A DNA stretch of 6,869 nucleotides from positions 1 to 6,869 of the forward strand of contig DBME01000211.1 in NCBI GenBank assembly GCA_002298155.1, written 5' to 3'. Origin of the DNA: Holophagaceae bacterium UBA706 (lineage in GTDB: Bacteria; Acidobacteriota; Holophagae; Holophagales; Holophagaceae). Positions within the stretch are counted from its first letter, which is position 1. Each line of letters begins with the position of its first letter. Below, piece after piece: positions 1-6,658 of this stretch. The notes below the pieces were generated by a model that searched no databases, had not been told where the DNA came from, and saw only the letters and a program-made list of their open reading frames with translations. Made by a program: the position numbers and the translations under genes.

Positions 1-675
1 GCGGTCCTTGGCGAGTCCGCGGGTGAGGGCGGCCAGGTCACCCGCGTCGGCGCTGCGGGACGGCGTCTCGCGCCGGGCCGGGCCTGGCGCGAGGATGGCG
101 TCGATGCCCTTGGGGGGCCAGTCCAGGCGGACTTCCGGCGGCAGGGGGGCCAGGGATTGGAGCAGGGCCTGGCCCCGGGAGCGGAAGGCCGGGCCTCCCA
201 GGCGCATGGCCACGCGCCAGCAGGGCAGGGCCCCGGGGAGGGCCGCCAGCCGCGCCTCCACCTGGGGGAGGTGGCGGGCCTTCAGGGCCTGGAGCGTCGG
301 GCTGCGGCTCTCCAGCACGAAGTCCCCCGCCTCGTCGCCCTCCCAGGCGAGCCAGGCACCGGTGGTGAAGGCCTGGTCCAGTTCCTGGGCATAGGGCCCC
401 CACAGCTCCAGGTCCTGCACGGGGGTCAGGGGCCCCCCGGGCGGCAGGGCCCGGGCGCGGTCCAGGGCCTCCCTCATGAGGAGGCGGAGGAGGTCGTTAC
501 GGGCCTCGGCGTGTGCGGGGTGGGCGCGCAGGAAGGTGCGGAGCTCCCGGATGGCCCCGTCGCGCGCGGCGGGACCGGGGTCCTGGGCGCCGAGGAGGCA
601 GCAGGTCGCAAGCATGGGCAGGACCCGCAAAGGACGGATCCGCCGGAGGGGCAGGCTGGGGAGGATCACGCTCAC
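1..675 (-). CDS. Exported helix-rich protein of unknown function, 3' end outside window
   Basis: An open frame of 225 codons runs on the minus strand from GTG at 675 to the left edge without a stop, so the gene is truncated by the window. A TAA at 699-697 limits the start. The GTG at 675 has a weak GAG-type ribosome site 6 nt upstream; GTG 669 and ATG 615 are in-frame alternatives. Residues 1-30 look like a signal peptide: basic LRRIRPLR, then hydrophobic VLPMLATCCLLGA, with likely cleavage near GA/QD. Residues 41-72 (AIRELRTFLRAHPAHAEARN and onward) resemble a TPR-like helical pair. The rest has a Trp-rich stretch (W92, W108, W111) and Leu/Ala-rich helices. I do not recognise the family. The natural composition (charged helices, few Gly/Pro runs) shows this is the coding frame, whereas the overlapping plus-strand frames read as low-complexity Gly/Arg/Pro/Gln. 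Periplasmic location is inferred. Confidence 0.8.
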   Translation of the reverse strand, partial: MSVILPSLPLRRIRPLRVLPMLATCCLLGAQDPGPAARDGAIRELRTFLRAHPAHAEARNDLLRLLMREALDRARALPPGGPLTPVQDLELWGPYAQELDQAFTTGAWLAWEGDEAGDFVLESRSPTLQALKARHLPQVEARLAALPGALPCWRVAMRLGGPAFRSRGQALLQSLAPLPPEVRLDWPPKGIDAILAPGPARRETPSRSADAGDLAALTRGLAKDR

Positions 676-770
676 AAAGGTCTCGTTGGGCAAAGGTTAC
701 CACGCACCTCGGGGGCGGGCTGGAAGGGGGGGCGGGGAGCCGTTTTGGTAAAAAAGGGGTGCCGTCCGCT

Positions 771-783
771 GGAATGCTATTCC
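771..783. repeat. Short inverted repeat GGAAT-GCT-ATTCC
   Basis: Two perfect 5-bp arms flank a 3-bp centre. Read on the minus strand, the centre contains TAGCAT (779-774), which resembles the TAGACT/TAGGAT hexamers found upstream of other genes in this window. It could therefore be a small operator overlapping a -10 box for the minus-strand gene that starts 98 bp further on. A repeat this short can arise by chance. Confidence 0.25.
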
Positions 784-850
784 GCAACTCAAGGGAATGG
801 AAAAGATACCGAAACGCCTTTCGATGGGTCCCCACCTCCGTTCCGGGGCG

Positions 851-890
851 GAAAACAATTATTTACATAACTTAACAATTTTTTACCTTC
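851..890 (+). promoter_or_regulatory. AT-rich island, probable promoter region of the nuclease gene
   Basis: About 40 bases made almost entirely of A and T, with short A and T tracts, stand out against very GC-rich surroundings. They lie 80-120 bp upstream of the nuclease start at 970. TACATA at 864-869 is a possible -10 box, with TTCCGG at 841-846 as a poor -35 at 17-bp spacing. The exact promoter cannot be fixed by eye. The island could also bind a nucleoid protein or act as an UP-like element. Confidence 0.35.
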
Positions 891-957
891 CCCCGGTTTG
901 GGAAAAATGACAGACTTCCAACACTTCTTCCTTCACAACCCAATAACAACTGTTTCC

Positions 958-963
958 AGGGGG
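958..963 (+). promoter_or_regulatory. Ribosome binding site AGGGGG of the nuclease gene
   Basis: AGGGGG ends 6 nt before the GTG at 970. It decides the start: translation from here begins directly with a compact signal peptide, whereas in-frame starts at 898 or 907 would add more than 20 residues ahead of it. Confidence 0.7.
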
Positions 964-969
964 TACATC

Positions 970-1761
970 GTGAGATTCCTTCGGATCGCCGGGCTTATGC
1001 TCGCTCCAGCGCTTGCCTTCGCGCAGTACTACGGCGGCCTCCAGCCGACCAGCACCAAGACCCAGAAGATTTTCAAATACTCGTCCTCGACCACCTACTA
1101 CGCCGTGGGCTGGTCCGACACCACCCACACCGCACTGTGGTCCGCCTTCACGGTCACGCCCACCACGACGCCCGTGACCACCTGCACGCGGCCCAGCTCC
1201 TTCGCGTCCGAGGCCGGCGAGAGCCCGGTCATCACCGACAGCGATTACAGCGGCACCGGCTACGACCGCGGCCACATGGTCCCCAACGCCGCCATGGCCT
1301 ACTGGCGCGGCTGCACGGCCAGCAATGCCACCTTCATCACCTCCAACCTGTGCCCCCAGATCCACGCCTTCAACGCCGGCGTCTGGGAAAAGCTCGAGTC
1401 GAAGGTCGCCGGCATCAACGGCAGCAGCTCCTTCACCTACGGCCTCATCAAGAAGGGCTTCACCGTCTGGGTCTACTGCGGCCCCGTCATCGGCACCAGC
1501 GACAAGAAGGTCGGCTCCAAGGGCATCGACGTCCCCGCCAAGTTCTGGAAGACCGTCATCTGGAAGAACAGCTCGGGCGTCATCCGCACCCTGTCCTGGA
1601 TGTACAACCATGACGGCACGATCCCCAGCGCCAACTACATGAACTACACCACCACCATCCGCGCCATCCAGACCGCCACCGGCCTCAAGCTCGTGGCCGA
1701 CGGCTCCGCCCTGCTCGACCAGAAGGACACCTCCTCCTGGACCGCCGACGCCGGCGCCTGA
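970..1761 (+). CDS. Secreted DNA/RNA non-specific endonuclease (beta-beta-alpha-metal type)
   Basis: A 263-residue protein of the Serratia-nuclease-like family, metal-dependent enzymes that cut DNA and RNA without sequence preference. Residues 1-18 form a signal peptide (VRFLRIAGLMLAPALAFA, cleavage at AFA/QYY), so it should act in the periplasm or medium. The hallmark DRGH is at residues 99-102 with H102 as the likely general base. It is followed by the expected TFITSNLCPQ block and then FNAGVWEKLE, where N135 would bind the metal and E143 sits 8 residues later, as in the Serratia enzyme. IDVPAKFWK (186-194) and TGLKL (237-241) match conserved late blocks. Four cysteines (72, 115, 128, 170) could form two disulfides. 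The codons are strikingly C-ending. The gene appears monocistronic, with its own AT-rich upstream region and a terminator after it. Nutrient scavenging is an inferred role; no immunity-like partner is adjacent. Confidence 0.93.
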   Translation: MRFLRIAGLMLAPALAFAQYYGGLQPTSTKTQKIFKYSSSTTYYAVGWSDTTHTALWSAFTVTPTTTPVTTCTRPSSFASEAGESPVITDSDYSGTGYDRGHMVPNAAMAYWRGCTASNATFITSNLCPQIHAFNAGVWEKLESKVAGINGSSSFTYGLIKKGFTVWVYCGPVIGTSDKKVGSKGIDVPAKFWKTVIWKNSSGVIRTLSWMYNHDGTIPSANYMNYTTTIRAIQTATGLKLVADGSALLDQKDTSSWTADAGA

Positions 1762-1779
1762 TCGCACCTGACCCCCCCG

Positions 1780-1821
1780 AAGGCCCCGTGGAACCGCCGC
1801 TGGCGGGATCCGCGGGGCTTT
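1780..1821 (+). terminator. Hairpin terminator after the nuclease gene
   Basis: The arms 1780-1798 (AAGGCCCCGTGGAACCGCC) and 1802-1820 pair around a GCT loop through GGCGG/CCGCC and CGGGG/CCCCG blocks, with a small internal mismatch. The 3' arm ends in TTT. The stem starts 19 bp past the TGA at 1761. The U tract is short, so strength is uncertain, but position and stability fit a factor-independent terminator. Confidence 0.6.
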
Positions 1822-1842
1822 CGCCGTTCATGGACGGGGCGG

Positions 1843-1848
1843 TAGACT
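1843..1848 (+). promoter_or_regulatory. Candidate -10 box TAGACT for the TonB_C gene
   Basis: TAGACT matches TATAAT at four of six positions, including the critical second A and final T. It lies 21 nt before the ATG at 1870 and 12 nt before the GAGG ribosome site, implying a very short leader. TTCGCC at 1820-1825 is a weak -35 at 17-bp spacing. The same hexamer occurs upstream of two other genes in the window. Confidence 0.4.
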
Positions 1849-1869
1849 GGAGCTTCCCTTGAGGTATCC

Positions 1870-2718
1870 ATGACCCTTCCTCGCACCCTAACGGCCCCTG
1901 GGCTGCTTTGTCTTCTCGCCCTGCCCCTGGCCGCCCAGGCCCCTGCCCAGGCTCCCCCCAAGGCCCCTGAGGATCTGACCATGAGGTATGCCTCGCCGGC
2001 CGGAGGCCACGCGGTCGTGGGGTCCGGGGGCACCGACAAGGTGGTGGATTTCAACTTCAGCCAGATGAAGGTGGCCTACCAGCCTCCTGCGCCGCCCTAT
2101 CCGGCTCTCGCGAAGATCGCCGGCATCCAGGGCACGGTGGTCGTGGAGCTGACCGTCAGTCCCACGGGCATCGTGGAATTCGCCCATGCCATCCAGGGGC
2201 CTCCCCAGCTGCGCGCCGCGGCGGAAGCCTATGCCGTCCAGTGGCAGTTCCAGCCCGCCATGCTGAACGGCGTCGCCCAGCGGGCCCGGTTCCGGCTGAC
2301 CATGCCCTTCCGCCTCCGGGGGGGCTCGAAGACCGCCGTCGAGAAGGCCGTGCTGGAGGTGACGGCCCCCGGCGTCGAATTCCAGGGCCTCGTGCCCGCG
2401 TTGACCGCGGAAGCGGAAGCGGCCCTGAAGAGCATCGGCGTCGTCCTGGTCGACGGCGCCTCCGCGGATGACGGAAAGACCCATCACCTCCGGATCGAAG
2501 TGGCACGGCCCTCCTATGGGGGCACCGGCGTGATCGTATCCCTCCGCTGCTGCTGGCTGAAGGACGTCCTGGTGGCCGCGAAGGTTACCGGCAAGCCTGA
2601 TGTGCTCCGGCACTGGGCCCGGGAGATCATTCCGGGGCCGGACGCGGCCGCCTCCCTGAGGGATGAGGTGCGCGAAGCCGTCCAGTCGACGGTGATGCTG
2701 CCGCCGGCCCAGCCCTGA
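1870..2718 (+). CDS. Exported TonB C-terminal-domain protein with an extra unknown domain
   Basis: A 282-residue protein starting at ATG 1870 behind GAGG (1861-1864, 5-nt spacing). Residues 1-22 are a signal peptide or N-terminal anchor (LLCLLALPLAA). A short Ala/Pro linker follows (23-35). Residues 70-148 form a TonB_C-like domain: PPYPALAKIAGIQGTVVVEL, SPTGIVEFAHAIQGPPQL, AAAEAYAVQWQFQPAMLNG, then the closing beta strand RFRLTMPFRL. TonB domains contact outer-membrane transporters and transmit energy, but only about 45 residues separate signal and domain, too few to span the periplasm. A classical TonB role is therefore doubtful, and a stand-alone periplasmic or assembly role is as likely. 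Residues 160-275 form a second alpha/beta region I do not recognise: helix LTAEAEAALKSIG, strands LRIEVAR and VIVSLRCCWL with adjacent Cys227-Cys228, and a final helix. No ExbB/ExbD genes are nearby. Confidence 0.85.
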   Translation: MTLPRTLTAPGLLCLLALPLAAQAPAQAPPKAPEDLTMRYASPAGGHAVVGSGGTDKVVDFNFSQMKVAYQPPAPPYPALAKIAGIQGTVVVELTVSPTGIVEFAHAIQGPPQLRAAAEAYAVQWQFQPAMLNGVAQRARFRLTMPFRLRGGSKTAVEKAVLEVTAPGVEFQGLVPALTAEAEAALKSIGVVLVDGASADDGKTHHLRIEVARPSYGGTGVIVSLRCCWLKDVLVAAKVTGKPDVLRHWAREIIPGPDAAASLRDEVREAVQSTVMLPPAQP

Positions 2719-2775
2719 CCGGGGGAGCTGCAGCGCTGCCTGCGAAGTGCGGGTGGCGCGAAGCCTGGGAATCCC

Positions 2776-2781
2776 TAGACT
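2776..2781 (+). promoter_or_regulatory. Candidate -10 box TAGACT for the methyltransferase gene
   Basis: TAGACT sits at the head of an AT-rich stretch (2776-2800, CTAGACTATTAACCAATTAT) in the 106-bp gap after the TonB_C gene, 43 nt before the GTG at 2825. The local drop in GC supports a promoter here rather than simple readthrough from the upstream gene. No clear -35 is seen. Confidence 0.4.
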
Positions 2782-2812
2782 ATTAACCAATTATTATTCT
2801 GCCCACCTTCCC

Positions 2813-2818
2813 AGGAGG
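2813..2818 (+). promoter_or_regulatory. Ribosome binding site AGGAGG of the methyltransferase gene
   Basis: A full AGGAGG lies 6 nt before the GTG at 2825. It decides the start against the in-frame GTG at 2747, which would place 26 residues in front of the lipoprotein signal, and against ATG 2912, which has no ribosome site. Confidence 0.8.
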
Positions 2819-2824
2819 CTGGAC

Positions 2825-3577
2825 GTGCAGATCCCCAACCCGACACGCGCATTCCTTGTGCTTCTCCTGGCCCTCACCGGCTGCCAGCGCGCCCCCGTCA
2901 CCGCCCCGCCCATGACCTGGCGGGTCGCCAGCGCCCACCTGGAGGACATCTTCGCTGAGATCCCCAACAGCTCCATCGATGATTTTCGCAAGGAACTGCC
3001 CAAGGAGGAGCGGGAGGCCGTGAACGCCTCCCACGGGGCCGAGGGACTTGAGGAGGACAAGGCCCACATCTACGGCGAGCCCGCGCCCGCGAGCACCGAC
3101 CTCATCCTCCGGCGCCTGGCCCCTGGCGAGCGGGACGTGCTGTACGACTTCGGCAGCGGCCGCGGGTACTTCCTCATGCAGGCGCTGCTCACCACCCCCA
3201 TGCGCAAGGCCGTGGGGGTCGAACTGGCCGCCTCCCGCGTGGCCATCGGCCGCCGGGCCCAGGCGCGGATGCAGGAACAGGGGCTCCTGGCCGGCAAGGT
3301 GCTGGACCTGCGTGAAGGGGACATGACCGAGGCCGACCTGCATGACGCCACCCTCGTCTACATGGATTCGGTGTTCTTCTCGGACCGGCTGCTGCTCACC
3401 ATGGCCCGGCGCATGGCGCAGGCCGGGCATGTGCGCAGGGTCGCGATGATCATGAAGGGCCTCCCGCCCAACCCCTGGTTCGAACTGGAGGGGACGGAGC
3501 GCTGGAAGATGAGCTGGAGCCCGCGGTTCGGTTCGGACGTCCTGTTCTACAGACGCACGGCGGTACCGGCGGACTAG
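2825..3577 (+). CDS. DOT1-like SAM-dependent methyltransferase with a lipoprotein signal
   Basis: A 250-residue protein. Residues 1-20 (VQIPNPTRAFLVLLLALTGC) form a type II signal with lipobox L17-T18-G19-C20, predicting a lipid-anchored, exported product. Residues 83-190 carry class I methyltransferase features in DOT1 order: YGE (83-85), STDLILRRL, motif I DFGSGRG (108-114), motif II VGVEL with acidic E133, EGDMTEADL (164-172), and ATLVYMDSVFFSD (175-187) in the place where DOT1 enzymes have an NNF-type active-site loop. The C-terminal part (204-245) looks like the closing strands of the fold. Known DOT1 enzymes methylate lysine with S-adenosylmethionine in the cytoplasm or nucleus, so an exported version is odd and the substrate is unknown. 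Either the enzyme is really outside, it binds another ligand, or the signal is not used. The gene probably has its own promoter, and its stop overlaps the convergent sensor gene. Confidence 0.82.
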   Translation: MQIPNPTRAFLVLLLALTGCQRAPVTAPPMTWRVASAHLEDIFAEIPNSSIDDFRKELPKEEREAVNASHGAEGLEEDKAHIYGEPAPASTDLILRRLAPGERDVLYDFGSGRGYFLMQALLTTPMRKAVGVELAASRVAIGRRAQARMQEQGLLAGKVLDLREGDMTEADLHDATLVYMDSVFFSDRLLLTMARRMAQAGHVRRVAMIMKGLPPNPWFELEGTERWKMSWSPRFGSDVLFYRRTAVPAD

Positions 3578-6500
3578 CTCTTCCAGCGGATGGGCGTGCC
3601 CTCCGGAAGCGAGGTGAGCAGCCGGACCTTGCCCTCCTGGGCCAGACCCCCCACATCCTGGAAGAGGCGGCCGCAGTCACCTGCGGATTCATCGGGGACC
3701 AGGACCCCCACCCAGGCGTCGCGGCCGGATTGCTTGGCGGCGTACAGGCACTGGTCGGCCAGTTCCACCGCCTCCTCCCAGGACTGGAGCTCGGGGGCCG
3801 CCTTGACCACGGGGAAGGCGGAGAAGCCGATGGAGCAGGTCTTCCGCAGCACCACGCCGTGCCCCACGTCGAAGGTGAGGTCGCGCACGGCCTTGCGCAG
3901 GTTGCCCGCCATCAGCCCGGCGTGGGCGCGGTCCGCGTTGCGGGCCACGATGAGGAACTCCTCGCCGCCCCAGCGCACGACGATATCGCTTTCGCGGCAG
4001 GCCTTCTGGATGGCGTCGCTGGCCTGCTTCAGCACCTGGTCGCCCGCGGCGTGGCCGTAGGTGTCGTTCACGTTCTTGAAATGGTCCAGGTCCACCATGA
4101 AGAACAGCAGGTCCGTGTTCCCGTCGTCCCGTGACCGGTCCGGCACGCGGTGCTGGCGGTTCACCCGGGCCAGTTCCTCCGGCATGCTCAGGCCCAGGAA
4201 GCGGCGGTTCTTGAGGCCGGTGAGGGGGTCGACCATGCTTGCTTCCTGCAGGGCCGCGTTGGCCTTTTCCAGGTCCAGGGTGCGGGCCTGCACCAGAGTT
4301 TCCAGTTGGGCGTTGCGGCGGTGGAGAATCCGCGTGCGCCACCGGTAGAAGAGCACCAGCAGCGTGGCGAAGCCCGCGGCCCCCAGGCCCATGGCCCACC
4401 GCGTGCGCCACCAGGGCGCCAGGATGATCACCTCCCGGGCGCTGGCCTCGCCGAAGGGGCCCATGCCGTAGGCGGCCCTCACCTCGAAGCGGTAGCGCCC
4501 CGGGGGCAGGCCGGTGTACCGGGCTTCCCGGATTTCGGTGGAGCGCCACGTGTCCTCGAAGCCCGCCAGCCGCACCTGGCAGCGCACCCGGGCCTCGTTC
4601 AGGAAGGACAGGGCCGAAAAGCGGAAGGTCAACGCGCGGTCGCTCCAGCCCACCTTCGGCACGGCGGTCTCCAGGGCTCGCCCGGCGCCGTCCTGCACCT
4701 GGACCACCTGGGTGGTGGGGCCCGGCGGCGGCGCCGGGTCCTGTCCCGCGTGGTACTGCGCCAGGCCGTTGGCCATGCCGAACCACACGTCTCCATTGCG
4801 GTCCGCCCAGAAGGCGTTGGCCGCGGCATCTTCGCCGGGCAGGCCCTCGCCGCGGCCGAACTGCTCCATGCGGTTGTCCTTCCAGCGCTTCATGCCCTGG
4901 GCGGTGCCCAGCCAGAGCGTGCCGCGGGCATCGAAGCCGAAGGAGTAGATGTTGTCCCCCACGAGTTCCGGCGGGCCATCCACCTGGGCGGCCACCTTGA
5001 GGCCTGTGCCCGCGGGCGTGAAGCGGGTCAGGCCGTGGACATTCCAGTAGCTCACCCACAGGTCGCCCTGGGGATCCAGGGCCAGGGCCTCGATCTGCAG
5101 CTCACGGAGCCCGTCGGCGAGGCCCAGGCGGCGCCAGGCGCTGCCGTCGAAGCTGAGCAGCCCGGCCATGCCGGCGCCCCACAGGCGGCCCCTGGCGTCC
5201 TGCACCAGCTGGTTGATCTGCTCCTTGCCATCGGACCCGGGAACCGCCACCGCTTTGAATTCGAAGCCGGCGCCCTTGCGGACCATGCGGTGCATGCCGT
5301 GGTCCATGGTGGCGATGTACAGGGCGCCGTCGGGACCGAAGGCCAGGCTGTTGACGGTGCTGGGGCCCTCGATGCTCGTGACCGGAACCGCGGTGAATGC
5401 CCGGCTTCCGGGTGCGCGGTACAGGAGGGCGTTGCGGGCCTCCTTGGCGTTGTTGCCGCCCACCCAGAGCCCGCCGTCGGGGCTCTCGGCGAAGGCGTAG
5501 AAGGAGCGGTCCTGGGTGCCCGGCACCACGGTCCACCCCTGGGCGGTGGTTTCGGCGAGCCCGCGGTTGGTGCCCGTCCAGAGCGTGCCCTCGCGGCTGC
5601 GGAAGATGCCCCACACCGTGTCCGAGGGAAGTTTCTGGCGCCGGGTCTGGGCCGTCCAGGCCAGGCGCCCCTGGAGGCGATGGACGCCTTCGCTGGCCAC
5701 CCACAGGTTCCCTTCCCGGTCCACCAGCACGTTGGTGGCCCACTGGCTGGGCAGGCCCCGGCCCTCGGGCAGGACCCAGGACACGTCGCCTTCGAAGCAG
5801 GCCAGGCCGAGGTTCGTGGGGGCCCAGATCCGCCCCTGGGCGTCGGGCACGAGGAAGCCTTTCTGCACGGCGGCGCCGGGCAGGGCGCCGCTGAGATCCT
5901 GCGCGGGTCCCTCGAAGGAGGCGAGGCGCAGCAGGGTCCTCCGGCCGCGCAGCCAGATCCGCCCGTGGCCATCCTTGACCAGGGCCTGCACGCCCTCGTT
6001 GCGGAATCCCGGCGCCAGGGCCCGGCTGGCCCAGGGACCCGAACCCTGCCGGCGGTAGAGGATTCCCTGGGTGGCGGCGAGGGTCTCCGAACCGTCCGGG
6101 GCGATCCAGGCGGCCCAGGGGCTTCCCGTGGGCAGGCCGGGGATGGGTGCGAAGCCCGCGGTCCCGCCTTCGTAGACGCCCTTGGCCGTGGCCACGACGA
6201 GATGGCCGGAGGCGGACGCGCTCAAGCCCTCCACCGTCTCCTCGGGCAGGAAGGGGCCCTTCGCCGCGGGATCCGCCTTGCGCCCCGCCCAGGCCACGAG
6301 GCCCTTCTGGGTGGCCACCCACAGGCGGCCTCCGGGCTCCTGGCAGAGCAGGGTGATGCCGTCGCTGGGCAGGCCGTCGGCGGCCCCGAACCGTTCGAAG
6401 CGCACCCCGTCATAGCGGAACAGGCCATCCTCGGTGCCCGCGTAGATGAAACCGTCCTTGTCCTGCCCCAGGGATGTCACCGCCTGGTTTCGAAGGCCCT

Positions 6501-6633
6501 GGTCGGGCCCGTAGGTGCGGAAGGCATAGGTCCCCGCCACATCCTTGACCGCGGCGCGTGGCGGCGCCGCGGCGCCCAGCGCGAATGCAGCGAGGCAGGG
6601 AACGATCCAGCGATGGGGTCGAAGTAGGCACAC
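3574..6633 (-). CDS. Sensor diguanylate cyclase: two-component-regulator propeller, Y_Y_Y, TM, GGDEF
   Basis: A 1019-residue membrane sensor expected to make cyclic di-GMP from two GTP. The order is signal peptide (1-28); about 14 Reg_prop-type blades between 35 and 628, each with a GxLWxGTxxGL-like core (for example 61-72, 102-112, 349-359, 571-581, 614-624), enough for two seven-bladed propellers; Y_Y_Y domain (about 663-738, GLPPGRYRFEVRA); one membrane helix (746-764); coiled coil (768-798); and GGDEF domain (about 799-975). The domain begins with DPLTGLKNRRF. It has metal-binding D848 in MVDLDHFK, NDTYGH, GGEEF at 889-893, and RESD at 880-883, an intact RxxD product-inhibition site, so it should be active and feedback-controlled. 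A 40-residue tail (980-1019) is unrecognised. GTG 6633 is the only sensible start because an in-frame TAA lies 15 nt upstream; AAGGA (6647-6643) is the ribosome site. The propeller should sit in the periplasm and bind an unknown ligand. Confidence 0.95.
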   Translation of the reverse strand: MCLLRPHRWIVPCLAAFALGAAAPPRAAVKDVAGTYAFRTYGPDQGLRNQAVTSLGQDKDGFIYAGTEDGLFRYDGVRFERFGAADGLPSDGITLLCQEPGGRLWVATQKGLVAWAGRKADPAAKGPFLPEETVEGLSASASGHLVVATAKGVYEGGTAGFAPIPGLPTGSPWAAWIAPDGSETLAATQGILYRRQGSGPWASRALAPGFRNEGVQALVKDGHGRIWLRGRRTLLRLASFEGPAQDLSGALPGAAVQKGFLVPDAQGRIWAPTNLGLACFEGDVSWVLPEGRGLPSQWATNVLVDREGNLWVASEGVHRLQGRLAWTAQTRRQKLPSDTVWGIFRSREGTLWTGTNRGLAETTAQGWTVVPGTQDRSFYAFAESPDGGLWVGGNNAKEARNALLYRAPGSRAFTAVPVTSIEGPSTVNSLAFGPDGALYIATMDHGMHRMVRKGAGFEFKAVAVPGSDGKEQINQLVQDARGRLWGAGMAGLLSFDGSAWRRLGLADGLRELQIEALALDPQGDLWVSYWNVHGLTRFTPAGTGLKVAAQVDGPPELVGDNIYSFGFDARGTLWLGTAQGMKRWKDNRMEQFGRGEGLPGEDAAANAFWADRNGDVWFGMANGLAQYHAGQDPAPPPGPTTQVVQVQDGAGRALETAVPKVGWSDRALTFRFSALSFLNEARVRCQVRLAGFEDTWRSTEIREARYTGLPPGRYRFEVRAAYGMGPFGEASAREVIILAPWWRTRWAMGLGAAGFATLLVLFYRWRTRILHRRNAQLETLVQARTLDLEKANAALQEASMVDPLTGLKNRRFLGLSMPEELARVNRQHRVPDRSRDDGNTDLLFFMVDLDHFKNVNDTYGHAAGDQVLKQASDAIQKACRESDIVVRWGGEEFLIVARNADRAHAGLMAGNLRKAVRDLTFDVGHGVVLRKTCSIGFSAFPVVKAAPELQSWEEAVELADQCLYAAKQSGRDAWVGVLVPDESAGDCGRLFQDVGGLAQEGKVRLLTSLPEGTPIRWKS

Positions 6634-6658
6634 GATGGCAAATCCTTAGTTCTGACTC

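Larger units (their letters stand above)
676..969. other. Divergent intergenic region, no gene seen
   Basis: These 294 bases separate the minus-strand gene starting at 675 from the nuclease gene starting at 970. They hold a GC-rich half (676-770) and a much more AT-rich half (771-960). Visible elements are a short inverted repeat at 771-783, a small CGAAA/TTTCG stem at 810-823, and the AT-rich island at 851-890. Promoters for both flanking genes should lie here. No small reading frame with a convincing ribosome site and natural composition was found. Confidence 0.6.

Noticed and set aside
157..870. A 237-codon plus-strand frame across the left-edge gene and into the intergenic region.
   Set aside because: Its composition is typical antisense (Gly, Gln, Glu, Pro), it has no ribosome site, and it runs into the AT-rich promoter region. 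The minus strand gives a natural exported protein.
898..969. Earlier in-frame starts (TTG 898, ATG 907) for the nuclease.
   Set aside because: They would add more than 20 residues before a complete signal peptide and overlap the likely promoter and leader. GTG 970 has AGGGGG at ideal spacing.
883..1767. A 294-codon minus-strand frame opposite the nuclease gene.
   Set aside because: It is a Gly/Val/Ala/Asp-rich mirror of the nuclease frame, while the plus strand carries the intact DRGH nuclease motifs and a signal peptide.
1888..2790. A 300-codon minus-strand frame opposite the TonB_C gene.
   Set aside because: It has low-complexity Gly/Arg/His/Leu composition and no motifs. The plus strand has a clear TonB_C domain.
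2747..2824. An in-frame GTG start at 2747 for the methyltransferase.
   Set aside because: It has no ribosome site, reads through the AT-rich promoter-like stretch, and would bury the lipoprotein signal behind 26 residues.
4635..6531. Possible tandem DNA repeats from the recurring GxLWxGT blades.
   Set aside because: The repeat is at protein level only. The DNA of the blades has diverged, so this is an ancient propeller domain and not a nucleotide repeat array.
4150..6627. A very long (825-codon) plus-strand open frame opposite the sensor cyclase gene.
   Set aside because: Its product is Gly/Ala/His/Gln/Pro-rich without any recognisable domain, as expected for the antisense of a GC-rich gene with biased third positions. 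The minus strand reads as a full multi-domain protein.
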